From Paenibacillus ihumii (GTDB lineage: Bacteria > Bacillota > Bacilli > Paenibacillales > Paenibacillaceae): 64,000 bases of DNA. The stretch is taken from the NCBI RefSeq assembly GCF_001403875.1, contig NZ_LN884299.1, positions 992,117-1,056,116 on the forward strand, written 5' to 3'. Below the pieces are notes generated by a model. It worked only from the letters and a program-made list of their open reading frames with translations. It was not told the origin of the DNA and did no database searches. The translations under genes were made by a program, and so were the position numbers. Shown here piece by piece: positions 1 through 9,131 of the stretch (position 1 is the first letter of the stretch; every line of letters starts with the position of its first letter).

Positions 1-1
1 T

Positions 2-955
2 GGAAATCCCCGAATAAGTTCGGTAGAGTTTTCTGATTTTTGTATTGATGGTTTGCATTTTATTGAAGATGGTTCAGGAGAAATATATCCGGAAAACACA
101 TACATGAATGGGAAAACGGGTATTTATGTTGCGAGCGCTTGTGACTCATTTCGGATTACAGGCATGGGCTTTGTGTATTTAGAGCATGGAATTACGATCT
201 ATCATGCTGATGCACTGACTATACATGATAATTTCATTGCTGAGTGTGGTAACTGTATAGAACTACGAGGTTGGGGACAGGCTTCAAAAATAACCGATAA
301 CTTGATAGGAGCTGGTTTTAAAGGATATTCAATTTACGCTCAAAATTTTGGTGGACTTTTGATTACAGCGAATAATGTTTTTCCACGAGGTGCGAGCAGT
401 ATCTATTTTGATGGTGTGACACGTTCCAGTATCACAAATAATAGACTTCATTCATTTTATCCAGGAATGGTGGTATTCAGGGAAAATTGTTCGGAAAACT
501 TGGTTTCTTCAAATCACTTTTTACGTGACCATGAACCTTGGACCCCTTTTCTGGGAATAGACAATGGTTTAGATGATTTGTATGGTCTCCTCTATATCAG
601 TGGTAATAATAATTCTATAATAGCTAACCACTTTTCTGAAGGAATTAATACTCAGAACATCAAGCCGGAAGGTGCCACACCTGTAATCATACGTATTGTT
701 TCGGGTAATGGAAATTATATTTCTACCAATCATGTTGTTGCCACTGAGGTTCATGCCAAGGTAAGTGATTCTTGTTTCTCTGCACAAGTAGACGCTTTGT
801 TGACTACCGAAGCATCAGAGCCGCTTACCGTAACAACAGTATTGGTAGAAAAAGAATCGCTTTACAATACGATTCTTGATTCGGGAAGCGATGCACAGGT
901 TGTTATGGACAAGACTGTAAATGCATTCAGAGCCACACCAACGCCAGGAGCATAA
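2..955 (+). CDS. Partial beta-helix protein, GH91 inulin/levan fructotransferase-like
   Basis: The frame is open from the window edge, so the N-terminus is missing; about 317 residues remain. The sequence is built of short turns rich in N, G and hydrophobics (for example IHDNFIAECGNCIEL and ITNNRLHSF), as expected of a right-handed parallel beta-helix. The stretch HFLRDHEPWTPFLGIDNGLD and the end AFRATPTPGA match my recollection of difructose-anhydride-forming inulin or levan fructotransferases (GH91), which convert fructans into cyclic difructose. The acidic residues in the GIDNGLDDLYG segment would lie near the active site. A generic NosD/pectate-lyase-like helix is the alternative. A hairpin terminator follows at once, so this is the last gene of its unit. 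Confidence 0.55.
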   Translation, partial: GNPRISSVEFSDFCIDGLHFIEDGSGEIYPENTYMNGKTGIYVASACDSFRITGMGFVYLEHGITIYHADALTIHDNFIAECGNCIELRGWGQASKITDNLIGAGFKGYSIYAQNFGGLLITANNVFPRGASSIYFDGVTRSSITNNRLHSFYPGMVVFRENCSENLVSSNHFLRDHEPWTPFLGIDNGLDDLYGLLYISGNNNSIIANHFSEGINTQNIKPEGATPVIIRIVSGNGNYISTNHVVATEVHAKVSDSCFSAQVDALLTTEASEPLTVTTVLVEKESLYNTILDSGSDAQVVMDKTVNAFRATPTPGA

Positions 956-1050
956 ATAATATACTCAACTATTTTGTGGTAGTTTTTGTTCAAAAGTTTC
1001 AATTGCAAGGCAGACACTTGAATTATTTCGTTTGTCATTTATTTTTTTGG

Positions 1051-1082
1051 GGCGCTTCCAGCGATGGAAGTACCTCTTTTTT
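1051..1082 (+). terminator. Rho-independent terminator after the beta-helix gene
   Basis: CTTCCA-GCGA-TGGAAG forms a six-pair stem with a tetraloop, extended by a G-T pair and two G-C pairs, followed by TCTTTTTT. It sits about 95 bases after the upstream stop. Confidence 0.75.
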
Positions 1083-1320
1083 ATATTTCCCATATTTGGA
1101 TAAATGACAATAAAGTCCACAGAAAAAAGGATTTTCTTAGGGTGGGTTCCAGAAAATGCTTTATTTTAAGTTTCGAGAAAGCATGACAATGGTCTGAATC
1201 ATTGAGCTCAGCAATATCATCCCCTGAAATATCCAGCATAATATACCCTTTGTATAATGGCTAAAGCTCTTTAACTGACAAACAATTTAAAAGTCCGTTA
1301 CTTTTCTTTAGAAATTAACA

Positions 1321-1841
1321 TCGTTTCGTGTCCACAACCTCAAGAAGTTTGACAACACAGGCGAAGACCTGGAGGATCTGATTTCGATCGGAACGATCGG
1401 CTTGATCAAGGCAATTGAGAGCTTCCGGCCGAACAAAGGGACGAAGCTGGCGACGTTTGCGGCCCGCTGCATTGAGAACGAGATACTGATGCATCTCCGG
1501 TCGTTGAAGAAGACGCGTAAAGATGTGTCGCTGCACGATCCGATTGGAACGGATAAAGAGGGCAATGAGATCACGCTTATAGATATTCTGGGAACGGAAG
1601 CCGACGATGTGGTGGACCGGGTTCAGTTGAAGATGGAGAAGAGCAAAATCTATCAAAACCTCGATACTCTCGAAGCCAGGGAGCAGGAGGTCATTAAGGG
1701 GCGCTTCGGTCTCGAGCATGGGGGCGAGGAGCGACGCAGCGTGAGATCGCCAAGGAGCTTGGCATTAGCCGGAGCTATGTGTCGCGGATTGAGAAAAGGG
1801 CACTGATGAAGCTGTATCATGAGTTTTATAAGAAGAAGTGA
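1321..1841 (+). pseudogene. sigK: Broken sporulation sigma factor sigK (N-terminus missing, frameshifted)
   Basis: The reading [20 protein letters not shown], then [20 protein letters not shown] and [18 protein letters not shown], is sigma-K (mother-cell RNA polymerase sigma factor) regions 2 and 3. Homology starts abruptly near 1321, with an apparent one-base slip before HNLKKF, and the first ~70 residues are absent. Near 1730 the frame breaks after GRFGLEHGG; the true C-terminus [20 protein letters not shown] (region 4 helix-turn-helix) continues in another frame to the TGA at 1839-1841. No start codon or ribosome site precedes it. It cannot make an active factor, so a functional copy must exist elsewhere. 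Confidence 0.85.
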
Positions 1842-2009
1842 GTGTAGGAGAGAGCCGTCTTTTAGGTAGTTCCTAAACTGTTGCAAAATTTAAGAGGGAT
1901 ATTTTGACATTTAAAACTTAAAGTAGAAGGTCTTTTTTGAGGCTAGCTCCTTTAAGTTTTATTTTAATCGGTTATATAAATTGTTTGTCATGCTTATATT
2001 ATATGAAAC

Positions 2010-2786
2010 CTTGGAATAATCGTCCGCTTTCAGACAGTCGCTTTCCCTCGTGCTCGTGGACGCCCTGTATTTGAAAGTGCGGGAAGAAAGTCGCGTTCGC
2101 TCCCGCGGAGTGATGCTGGGTATCGGCGTAAATACGGACGGACAGCGCGAGATTCTGGGCCTTATGCTGGGCGATACCGAGTCCGAAGAAAAGCTGGACA
2201 GAGTATACTTCAGCTGGCTTAAACAGCGAGGCCTCATAGGCGTCGATCTGATCGTCTCTGATGATCATGGCGGGCTCGTTCGCTCCATTCGTCAACAGCT
2301 TCAAGGCGTGACCTGGCAACGCTGCCAGACACATTTTATGCGCAACATGCTGGATGCCTCCCCGAAGAGCTTGAAGGAAGAATCCATGCGCATGTAAGGC
2401 GATTATGGAACCACCCGATCCAGATACAGCCCGCATGTTGCTCGACCAGACCTTGGCTGCATACAGCGATAAAGCAGCCAAGGCCATGCGAACTCTTGAA
2501 GCCGGTTTTGACAATGCGGCAGCCGTCCTGAGCTTGCCTGAGAAGTACCGTAAGCGTCTGCGGACGACGAACAGCGTCGAGCGCCTACACGAGGAGGTAC
2601 GACGACGTGAACGCATGTTTCGCATCTTCCCAAACCGTGAATCGGTGGTTCGCTTAATTAGTGCCTTGCTCATGGAGCGCAAATGAAAAATGGGCTGCTG
2701 GGAAGAAGTATTTTGGTATGGCTGAGTATGTCCAGTGGCGTGAAAAGAAGCCAAAAACCACGGCCAAAGTAACTCGCATAATGTAG
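2010..2786 (+). pseudogene. Degenerate IS256-family (mutator-type) transposase
   Basis: Pieces in several frames assemble into the C-terminal half of an IS256-type DDE transposase. LVDALYLKVRE and GIGVNTDGQREILGL carry the first Asp, GVDLIVSDDHGGL the second, and QRCQTHFMRNML, TTNSVERLHEEVRRRERMFR and the tail KYFGMAEYVQWREKKPKT follow. Frames change near 2045, 2400 and 2685, and the first ~150 residues are missing. No clear terminal inverted repeats were found. It is a dead insertion sequence lying directly beside the broken sigK. Confidence 0.85.
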
Positions 2787-3347
2787 CCGAATCTAGCTGA
2801 GGGAATTTACACATAAAAAAGGACTTGATCTATTTACATTTCATAACAGAATAAAACTAAATTTTATTTGATGCTTTGTTTAATGTAATAAAGACAGAGT
2901 TAGAAGAGATGAATATTAATGAAAACAAAATTAGCTTTAAGTAAAGCTAGCTTACTAGTATTGATTGCATAGAGACAAAGTTAATAGAATATTATTTGCT
3001 TTATTTTGAAGAAGTGCTAATATTTTTAATAGTGGGAAATAATGGGGTTTAATTATATTCTTATTAAACAAGAACTAAAATCAAGTAAAAAACACTTCTT
3101 TTGATGGTGTTAGCGTAGAATCAAGTTCAACAAGTGAAGAGTACTTTAATATTCATAAACTTTGTAGACATCGATGACCATAAAAATTTTTAGATCATTA
3201 TAAACTTTTCGATTTTCTTCAACAAAGATAACTCATATCCAAAATTCTATCACATTGATTGCAGCAAATAATACTTATGTTAACTTGGACGTTTAAAACT
3301 TTACATTTTAGTCCATTAACCAATGAACTATGGTGGTGCATATTCTT
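2787..3347. other. AT-rich gap without a recognisable gene
   Basis: About 560 bases of AT-rich sequence with stops in all frames between the dead transposase and the sigma-like relic. No convincing gene, repeat or terminator was seen. Confidence 0.5.
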
Positions 3348-3865
3348 ATGACTTTACAAGATGAGAAGTATGAAACATTAGAAAAAGCGGATCAATTGCT
3401 AGTTCGAAAATTACTGAGCAATTATTAGAGGCAGAATGGAAAGAACTTTATCAAGTATTGTGGGCGAGATACTCACCTATGGTTACGAAGAGACTTAGAA
3501 GTGAATATGCTGTAAAAGAAGTATTTCAGGATTGGATGATTGCTGTATATCAAGCAAGTAATAAGCAACTACAAGATAATCCAGTGGCATATTCAATACA
3601 AATATTACTTAACAAGGTTATACGTTATATACGAAAGCAGATTGAATATCGCCGACATGAAGTCGAATTGGAGATTGCGATAACAAAAAATACAGATGAT
3701 GAAGTTTGGTTTTTTGGTAGTGCTGTAGAATCATCAAATTTGTTATTTAGTCTTCACACTCAAGAGTCATTGAGTAAATTATCTAAAACTGGACGCCAGT
3801 ACTTCATATTACATACTGCGGATATACTTGCAAGTTTTATATCAATAGCAAAGTATACGTTTTGA
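3348..3865 (+). pseudogene. Probable broken sigma-70/ECF-like gene
   Basis: An ATG at 3348 opens a 26-codon frame ending at a TAG near 3428. Coding resumes in another frame as EQLLEAEWKELYQVLW and WARYSPMVTKRLRSEY, then a helical segment and LSKLSKTGRQYFILHTADIL. The order (helical N-terminus, mid-protein RYIRKQIEYRRHE, C-terminal 'LSKL..GRQYFIL') resembles small sigma factors, where the last part would be region 4, but the DNA-recognition helix is not clear. The lack of a start in the second frame suggests one indel inactivated it. The ABC genes begin 55 bases later, so it may once have regulated them. Assignment is weak. Confidence 0.35.
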
Positions 3866-3920
3866 CGAAGTATAACGTTAAACAAATAACCACATATAAG
3901 ATACAACTAGGGGGGCTGAA

Positions 3921-4646
3921 ATGATTATTGACATCAACAATATGTCTAAATCCTATGGCGAAAATCTTGTATTAGATCAAATTTGTCTAAAGGTTAAGAG
4001 AGGATCTATTTTCGGTATTCTTGGAAGAAATGGTGCGGGTAAAACATCACTGATCGAAACAATGATTGGTATTAGAAAAAAAGATAGCGGTAAAGTAACT
4101 ATTTTAGATCAAAATATTGAATCGGTTAATGACACAATTAAGTATCACGTTGGATTACAACCGCAGACTTCAGCATTATTGCCTCGTCAGACTATATTAG
4201 AAACACTAACATTGTTTGCAAGCTTATATCCTAATCCATTGCCTGTTAAGCAAGTGATGAGTCAATTAGGTTTAGATCAAATAAGTAACAAGCGAATTAA
4301 TCATTTATCAGGTGGTCAGAAACAGAGGGTATTGCTAGCAGTAACAATGATAGGTGATCCGAAGTTATTAATTTTAGATGAGCCGACAGCTGGTCTCGAT
4401 CCACAAGTACGTAGATCATTATGGTCAATTATTCGCGATTTACGTGATCAAGGAAGAACAATTCTCTTAACAACTCACTATATGGAAGAGGCAGAACAGT
4501 TATGTGACGAAGTAGCTATATTACATGACAAACATATCATAATGCAAAATAGCCCTGAACAGATTATAAATGTACAGCAAACTAAGACATTAGAAGATGC
4601 ATTTGTTTCATTAACAGGTAACTTAGTGGAGGCGGGATGGGATTAA
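3921..4646 (+). CDS. ABC-2 type exporter, ATP-binding subunit
   Basis: A 241-residue nucleotide-binding domain that would power export together with the permease that overlaps it. Visible motifs are Walker A GRNGAGKTS near residue 37, Q-loop, signature LSGGQKQR, Walker [13 protein letters not shown] and the switch histidine in TTHYMEEAEQ. It resembles the CcmA/drug and bacteriocin exporter class. The ATG follows a GGGGGG Shine-Dalgarno with normal spacing. Codon use is AT-rich like the permease and unlike the GC-richer genes after 5.5 kb, suggesting acquisition as a block. The substrate is unknown. Confidence 0.9.
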   Translation: MIIDINNMSKSYGENLVLDQICLKVKRGSIFGILGRNGAGKTSLIETMIGIRKKDSGKVTILDQNIESVNDTIKYHVGLQPQTSALLPRQTILETLTLFASLYPNPLPVKQVMSQLGLDQISNKRINHLSGGQKQRVLLAVTMIGDPKLLILDEPTAGLDPQVRRSLWSIIRDLRDQGRTILLTTHYMEEAEQLCDEVAILHDKHIIMQNSPEQIINVQQTKTLEDAFVSLTGNLVEAGWD

Positions 4647-5401
4647 TGAGTAATTCTTTTAAAAATATTTTTAAAGCGGGATTTAGGGAGACTGTTAGGG
4701 ATGGGAAAACAATGTTCTTTATTAACTTTTTTCCTATATTTTTTATTGGATTATTTGCATTAATTGGTGTACAGGTTGGAGAAATAAATGGTATACCTGC
4801 TTTTGAGTTTATGCTTCCTGGACTACTTACATTTATATTGTTACAAATTGCTGTATTTACAGTAATGCAACCTCTTGTGGAAATTAAAAAAAATGGCACG
4901 ATGGCATTATTTGAGCTAACCCCGTTGAAGAAAAAAGACTTTATATTCTCGATGCTGTTGTTAAGAATGATATATGGCTTAGTATGGATAATTATATTCA
5001 TCGGTATATTTTTATCGCTTGGGTCAATACATATTTCTCAAATATCTCTATTACTTGTAGTTGTTTCTTTAGGAATGTTTATGGTATTTTCGTTCGGTAT
5101 AATGCTAAGTACATTTTTCAATAGTGTAGAGGCAGCAGGCACATGGGGTGGATTTATTATTGTCTTTATCTATATGTTTAGTGGTTCTGGTGGTATGTTA
5201 CCTAATGTTAAAGGCTTCATGAAAATAGTATCACAATTCAATCCGTTCTCCTATTTAACCCAAGCTATACAGCAATCGCTTTTTAAAAATATTGCAATTA
5301 CATTTCCGTTATATGTACATTTAATCATTATTATAGGTACAGGTCTGTTATTCATGATCGTTAGTATAAAAACATTTAAATGGAGTTTGGAGGGGAAGTA
5401 G
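4637..5401 (+). CDS. ABC-2 type exporter, permease subunit
   Basis: A 254-residue membrane protein with about six hydrophobic helices (FFINFFPIFFIGLFALIGVQ, LLTFILLQIAVFTV and later) in the arrangement of ABC-2 permeases. The C-terminal half has the typical F-N-P-F-S-Y-L-T-Q-A-I segment. It starts inside the last codons of the ATPase gene (10-base overlap), so the two are translationally coupled and form one exporter. No dedicated substrate gene is recognisable; a 44-codon frame follows directly. Confidence 0.85.
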   Translation: MGLMSNSFKNIFKAGFRETVRDGKTMFFINFFPIFFIGLFALIGVQVGEINGIPAFEFMLPGLLTFILLQIAVFTVMQPLVEIKKNGTMALFELTPLKKKDFIFSMLLLRMIYGLVWIIIFIGIFLSLGSIHISQISLLLVVVSLGMFMVFSFGIMLSTFFNSVEAAGTWGGFIIVFIYMFSGSGGMLPNVKGFMKIVSQFNPFSYLTQAIQQSLFKNIAITFPLYVHLIIIIGTGLLFMIVSIKTFKWSLEGK

Positions 5402-5404
5402 GGT

Positions 5405-5539
5405 ATGAAGACGTTAGATGAGTTGTGTTGTATTGGAAAATTAATAAGAAGTAATGACGAATGGCCGAGGCTCGTGAGCCGGTCGGCCATTCTGTTGATC
5501 TACACTATAAATTTGCTATCGATAGAACCACTCTGGTAA
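5405..5539 (+). CDS. Small ORF (44 aa) after the exporter
   Basis: An ATG three bases after the permease stop is preceded by GGAGGGGAAG at good distance and opens 44 codons beginning MKTLDELCCIGKLI. It contains two adjacent cysteines and ends ...IEPLW. No homologue is recognised. A long hairpin (5459-5492) lies inside it, which suggests that the frame may be the 5' stump of a lost third gene, or that the real unit ends here. Confidence 0.35.
   Translation: MKTLDELCCIGKLIRSNDEWPRLVSRSAILLIYTINLLSIEPLW
5459..5492. terminator. Long perfect hairpin, possible bidirectional terminator
   Basis: GAATGGCCGA (5459-5468) pairs with TCGGCCATTC (5483-5492), with an inner GGCT/AGCC stem. There is no long T-run on either side, so the terminator role is inferred from its place between convergent units. 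Confidence 0.5.
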
Positions 5540-5574
5540 TGTATGCGTCGGACTAGAAAACGATATCTTGCACT

Positions 5575-7653
5575 TTAGTTGCGAAAGAGGTCCGGCAATA
5601 TGTCGTAAATATACTGGTTTACCCAATTCCAAGCATGCGTACCGCCATCGGCGGCGATAAAGTAGAAGTTCCCTTTCTTCGTATCCGATGAATAAACAAA
5701 GACATCGGTGAACTGCTTCATCGCGTCGATCTGAGGTTTTAAGTTCGGATAGGCAATATCCAGGGTGCCTGTGGCGCTGAAAATATAGTAATCCTGCGGC
5801 TTATACCCGGATGCCCTTGCAACGTCGGCAAGGTACTTTGCCGTTTCATTGGGCTTGAGGCCGCCGCCTCTCTGCTCAAGGATCCAGCTATCGCCGGATA
5901 ATGGCAAATAGTATTTGAAATAGTTCAGATTATGGATAAAAGTATACCAAGTCGTGACCGAACCCATGGAGAACCCGCCGAATGCCCGATGCGCCCGGGA
6001 TGCTTTCAAATCGTCCAAGCTTCCGGATTTGGCATAGGTATTGTACTTGGTTTCTACCAAGGGAACAATTGTGTTGATCAGTTCCTCATGGAAGAGGGCG
6101 ACATCATCCTTACCGCCGTAGAACGTAGGTGTCACCACAATAAGTGGTTCAATGTCACCATTTGCAATCATATTGTCCAGTATTTTCTTCATTTCTTTGC
6201 TCTGGCCGGGTCCGCCAAAAATGAGATTCTCATTCTCACCCCCGCCATGCATCAAATAGAGGACATTGTAATTCTTATCTAGATTGGAAGCGTCATAACC
6301 ATAAGGAAGATAAACATTTAATTTCTTCTCGTCCATACCGCCTTTTAAGTTAGCCGCTTTGTACGATAAGCTTTCAATCGTCCCCGATTTACTGTTTTCC
6401 AGGCGATATTCATCGGGAACCGGCTTGAAATATTTCTCGTTTGCCGCTTCTTCCGTCATTTCCAGCTTGCCGACCGCATCCTTGATGGCGGCATATTGTT
6501 TATCGATTTGTTCCTGGGTGACTTTTTGGTCTTTGAGAACATTTTCGGCGAAAGCATTGGCAATCGCATCCGTAACTATATTTGCATTTTTATAAAGCTT
6601 GAGCTCAAGCTTCAGCGTACTTTTGATCAAATTGATGAGATCGTAGGGGTTCAGTCCGCTGACATCGCCCTTTTTCTTGCCGGTAAGCAGGATTTCACCG
6701 AACTTTGTCGTATCGTTCCAGGCGCTGCCGGTTGAATCGAATAAATTGATAGTACCGACTCGCTCCGATCCTTTCGCGTCGTTCACCTGTAATTCGATGC
6801 CAAGCACCTTTCCGTTTTCCGGTTTCGTATTCAAAGCGATTCTTGCCTCAATGATATATCCGTCTTCCGTTTTTCTTGAAGATGTGTAGAACCGCTCGGT
6901 ATTTCCGTTGTCCACGGACTGCATATTTTCATAATTTACGCGAAAATGCAAATCATCTACGCCGTATTCCTGCGTTTTGTTATTGTGCTCATCAAGAAAT
7001 AACTCCACGGAATCTTGCATATAAGGCGTTTCGGATTGTACGGATAAGTTTGGATCTTTAACCTCTGCAAGAATGTAAAGCGCGCGGTCATCCCACAATG
7101 CCTTAAACGTGGCGGTTGTGTCGGTATGGCTTGATACGTATTTAGGTGAAACCGCTTGCGCTTTATTCCATACCGGATCCTTATTGCCGTCTATGACCGG
7201 CGATCCAAAATAAGCAATCATTCTTCCGCTGGAGTCGAACCCGTTCTTATCTACAGGCACTTTTGCTGGTTCCGGTGTTGGTTTCACATGAGCCTCCTTG
7301 ACATTGACTTTCACCGAGAGAATTTCCGCTTTCTTGTTAACCGTTATTTTGCAAGTGATGGTTGCAGAGCCGACTGAAGATGCTTTAACGAGTCCGTTCT
7401 GATCGACCGCTGCCACTGAGTTTTTGTCGCTACTCCAAGAATAGCTCGCACCGGGAGGCTTATTGACGATCTCCAATATAAAGGATTCGCCAACCTGCAG
7501 ATTGATGGCGCCCTTCTGTTCAAATGCAGGCTTGCCTTTGGCAGCGGCCGCGGAGACGTCATGCAATGGACCGAGAAAACATACAGATAACAAAGATACA
7601 ATGACTAAGATCTTCATGATGGGCTGCACTAACGGCTTCGTTCCCGTCTTCAA
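5575..7653 (-). CDS. Secreted multidomain feruloyl-esterase-like hydrolase (Big2 + CBM9-like + CE1 esterase)
   Basis: A 692-residue exported enzyme. The chosen start is the TTG at 7651-7653, eight bases below AGGAGGA; it gives a signal peptide (KILVIVSLLSVCFLGPLHDV then SAAAA). A longer frame to 7737 has a poorer ribosome site. In order it shows a bacterial Ig-like Big2 domain (residues ~45-115), a CBM9/DOMON-like sugar-binding domain (~145-340, DGNKDPVWNKAQAV to FGEILLTG), a helical linker and an alpha/beta-hydrolase of the feruloyl esterase family 1 type. That domain has YLMHGGGE (oxyanion region), GGFSMGS with Ser near 562, and GGTHAWNWV with His near 673. It probably removes ferulic acid from arabinoxylan. 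Operator-like sites for the nearby LacI protein lie upstream. Confidence 0.85.
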   Translation of the reverse strand: MKTGTKPLVQPIMKILVIVSLLSVCFLGPLHDVSAAAAKGKPAFEQKGAINLQVGESFILEIVNKPPGASYSWSSDKNSVAAVDQNGLVKASSVGSATITCKITVNKKAEILSVKVNVKEAHVKPTPEPAKVPVDKNGFDSSGRMIAYFGSPVIDGNKDPVWNKAQAVSPKYVSSHTDTTATFKALWDDRALYILAEVKDPNLSVQSETPYMQDSVELFLDEHNNKTQEYGVDDLHFRVNYENMQSVDNGNTERFYTSSRKTEDGYIIEARIALNTKPENGKVLGIELQVNDAKGSERVGTINLFDSTGSAWNDTTKFGEILLTGKKKGDVSGLNPYDLINLIKSTLKLELKLYKNANIVTDAIANAFAENVLKDQKVTQEQIDKQYAAIKDAVGKLEMTEEAANEKYFKPVPDEYRLENSKSGTIESLSYKAANLKGGMDEKKLNVYLPYGYDASNLDKNYNVLYLMHGGGENENLIFGGPGQSKEMKKILDNMIANGDIEPLIVVTPTFYGGKDDVALFHEELINTIVPLVETKYNTYAKSGSLDDLKASRAHRAFGGFSMGSVTTWYTFIHNLNYFKYYLPLSGDSWILEQRGGGLKPNETAKYLADVARASGYKPQDYYIFSATGTLDIAYPNLKPQIDAMKQFTDVFVYSSDTKKGNFYFIAADGGTHAWNWVNQYIYDILPDLFRN

Positions 7654-7752
7654 AAAAATCTCCTCCTTTTTCTTTTCGGAGCACGTGTTTCTGTTATGCC
7701 GGGTAGCTCTCGCTGCTTCTTGATATTCCGCATCCACACCCTTTCATAAAAA

Positions 7753-7772
7753 GTTGCATTTTCGTTTTAGCA
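7753..7772. promoter_or_regulatory. LacI-type operator candidate upstream of the esterase
   Basis: Twenty bases starting GTTGC and ending TTTTAGCA, with a central CG, are identical to the first 20 bases of the palindromic site at 9132-9153. It lies 100-120 bases upstream of the esterase start. Confidence 0.65.
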
Positions 7773-7840
7773 TTTTTGGCTTACGCGTGAATCGTAACTC
7801 GATTTGTATAAAAAGTCAATATTAAATCCGGGCTGCAGGC

Positions 7841-7852
7841 GTTGCTAAAACG
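7841..7852. promoter_or_regulatory. Half-site of the same operator
   Basis: GTTGCTAAAACG matches, 12 of 12, one half (through the central CG) of the reverse-strand form of the 9132-9153 operator. It lies about 190 bases upstream of the esterase start and just past the permease stop. Confidence 0.45.
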
Positions 7853-7858
7853 TTAAAT

Positions 7859-9100
7859 CTAAATGCCCGCATTCGTCCGCCGTGAACTTTCCATATAAAA
7901 GAACGCCGATAAGGCGAAAATCATGATGAAGCTGGCAAGCAGGAAGATCCACCGCATCTCCAAGAAGTCGGACAAGAGCCCCCATCCTGCGGCTCCGGCG
8001 CCGATCCCAAAGTCCAGCGCGATGTAGAATGTGGCGTTCGCCTTTCCCCGGTTTGCTTGATCCGTGTTCGTAATGGCCATTGCATTCAGTTGAGGGATTA
8101 GACATCCATTCGCGAAGCCGAACAAGACGGCACAAATGACCAGTTCCCACAATGTGCTTGCAAAACTGATTCCGGCGAGCGCAATCCCGAGCGCAAGCAG
8201 ATTGACGGACATGACGAAGCGGGGACCCATCTTTACGGTCCACGGTCCAACGATGAAGCGGGAAAGCGCTAATGCAGCGGCTTGAACGGCGAAAACCACA
8301 CCGATATGGTTGATGCCTTTGCCGATCGCGAATGACGGGAGGAATACCATGACCGTGCTGGTTGCCAAAGATACGAAGAGGACGACAACCGAAGGCGGAA
8401 TAGCACGAGGTTCCACGAGTTTATTCCAATGTCCTGCCGCGTCAAGTGAATGCTGCTTGGAGGGGGGACGCGGGGTGTAGGCCGCCACTTCCTTGCGATC
8501 CCTGTTCTCGGTTTCGATACGCACGCTGATTAGGAGGGCGATCAGGGAGACGACTCCGGTCAAGTAATAGAGTACAGTATAGTCGGAAACTTCCAATAGG
8601 TATAGTGTGGCAGACGGCGCAATCGCTACGGCTAGCGTTCCGAATAGTCCGAAATACGAGATCCCCTGGGTCATCTTGTTTTCTGGCAAGATGTCAGTGG
8701 CCATTGTACTGGTTGCCGTCGAACTTGCGGAGAATGAAATGCCGTGCATGATTCGCAGGAAGATCAGCGCAGGTATGAAGGCAACAAAGCCGTACAGCAT
8801 AGTCGTAATCGTATAAACGACAACCCCCCACAGAAGGATGGGCTTTCGCCCGTAGGTATCGAGCGTTATACCGATAAGCGGTCGCGTCAGAAGCGCTGCC
8901 AAAGTAAAGAAGGTCATGGACAGCCCGGCCAGCGCATGGCTGCCTCCCAAGTGAAGAAAGAACAGCGGCATGGACGTAATATGAACCTGTGTGCAGATTC
9001 GAAGCAGTGTTGTCACGATCGTCAGTTTAATAAAGTCTGCTGTCCAAATGCTCGAACTCGTTAACGGTTTGTCGATTGCACGTTCGGGGGATGTCGTCAT
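7859..9100 (-). CDS. MFS transporter
   Basis: A 413-residue major facilitator with about 12 hydrophobic helices. Loop 2-3 has the family motif as LIGITLDTYGRKPIL, and a central cytoplasmic loop rich in charged residues (IETENRDRKEVAAYTPRPPS) separates the halves. The ATG at 9100 is six bases below AGGAGGT and is preferred over an upstream start at 9130, which would place the operator against the coding region. It is divergent from the LacI-type gene with a palindromic operator between them. Together with the esterase it suggests uptake of a small product such as an oligosaccharide or ferulate; the substrate is not shown by sequence. Confidence 0.85.
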   Translation of the reverse strand: MTTSPERAIDKPLTSSSIWTADFIKLTIVTTLLRICTQVHITSMPLFFLHLGGSHALAGLSMTFFTLAALLTRPLIGITLDTYGRKPILLWGVVVYTITTMLYGFVAFIPALIFLRIMHGISFSASSTATSTMATDILPENKMTQGISYFGLFGTLAVAIAPSATLYLLEVSDYTVLYYLTGVVSLIALLISVRIETENRDRKEVAAYTPRPPSKQHSLDAAGHWNKLVEPRAIPPSVVVLFVSLATSTVMVFLPSFAIGKGINHIGVVFAVQAAALALSRFIVGPWTVKMGPRFVMSVNLLALGIALAGISFASTLWELVICAVLFGFANGCLIPQLNAMAITNTDQANRGKANATFYIALDFGIGAGAAGWGLLSDFLEMRWIFLLASFIMIFALSAFFYMESSRRTNAGI

Positions 9101-9131
9101 GCTCTGACCTCCTGAGGGATATACAGACATA

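Noticed and set aside
1308..1886. Long reverse-strand frames opposite the sigma-K fragment
   Set aside because: They mirror the GC-rich codon pattern of the plus-strand sigK relic and show no motif or ribosome site.
1999..2814. A 271-codon reverse frame across the IS256 relic
   Set aside because: It is antisense to recognisable transposase motifs and has a composition (many R, S, C) typical of a shadow frame.
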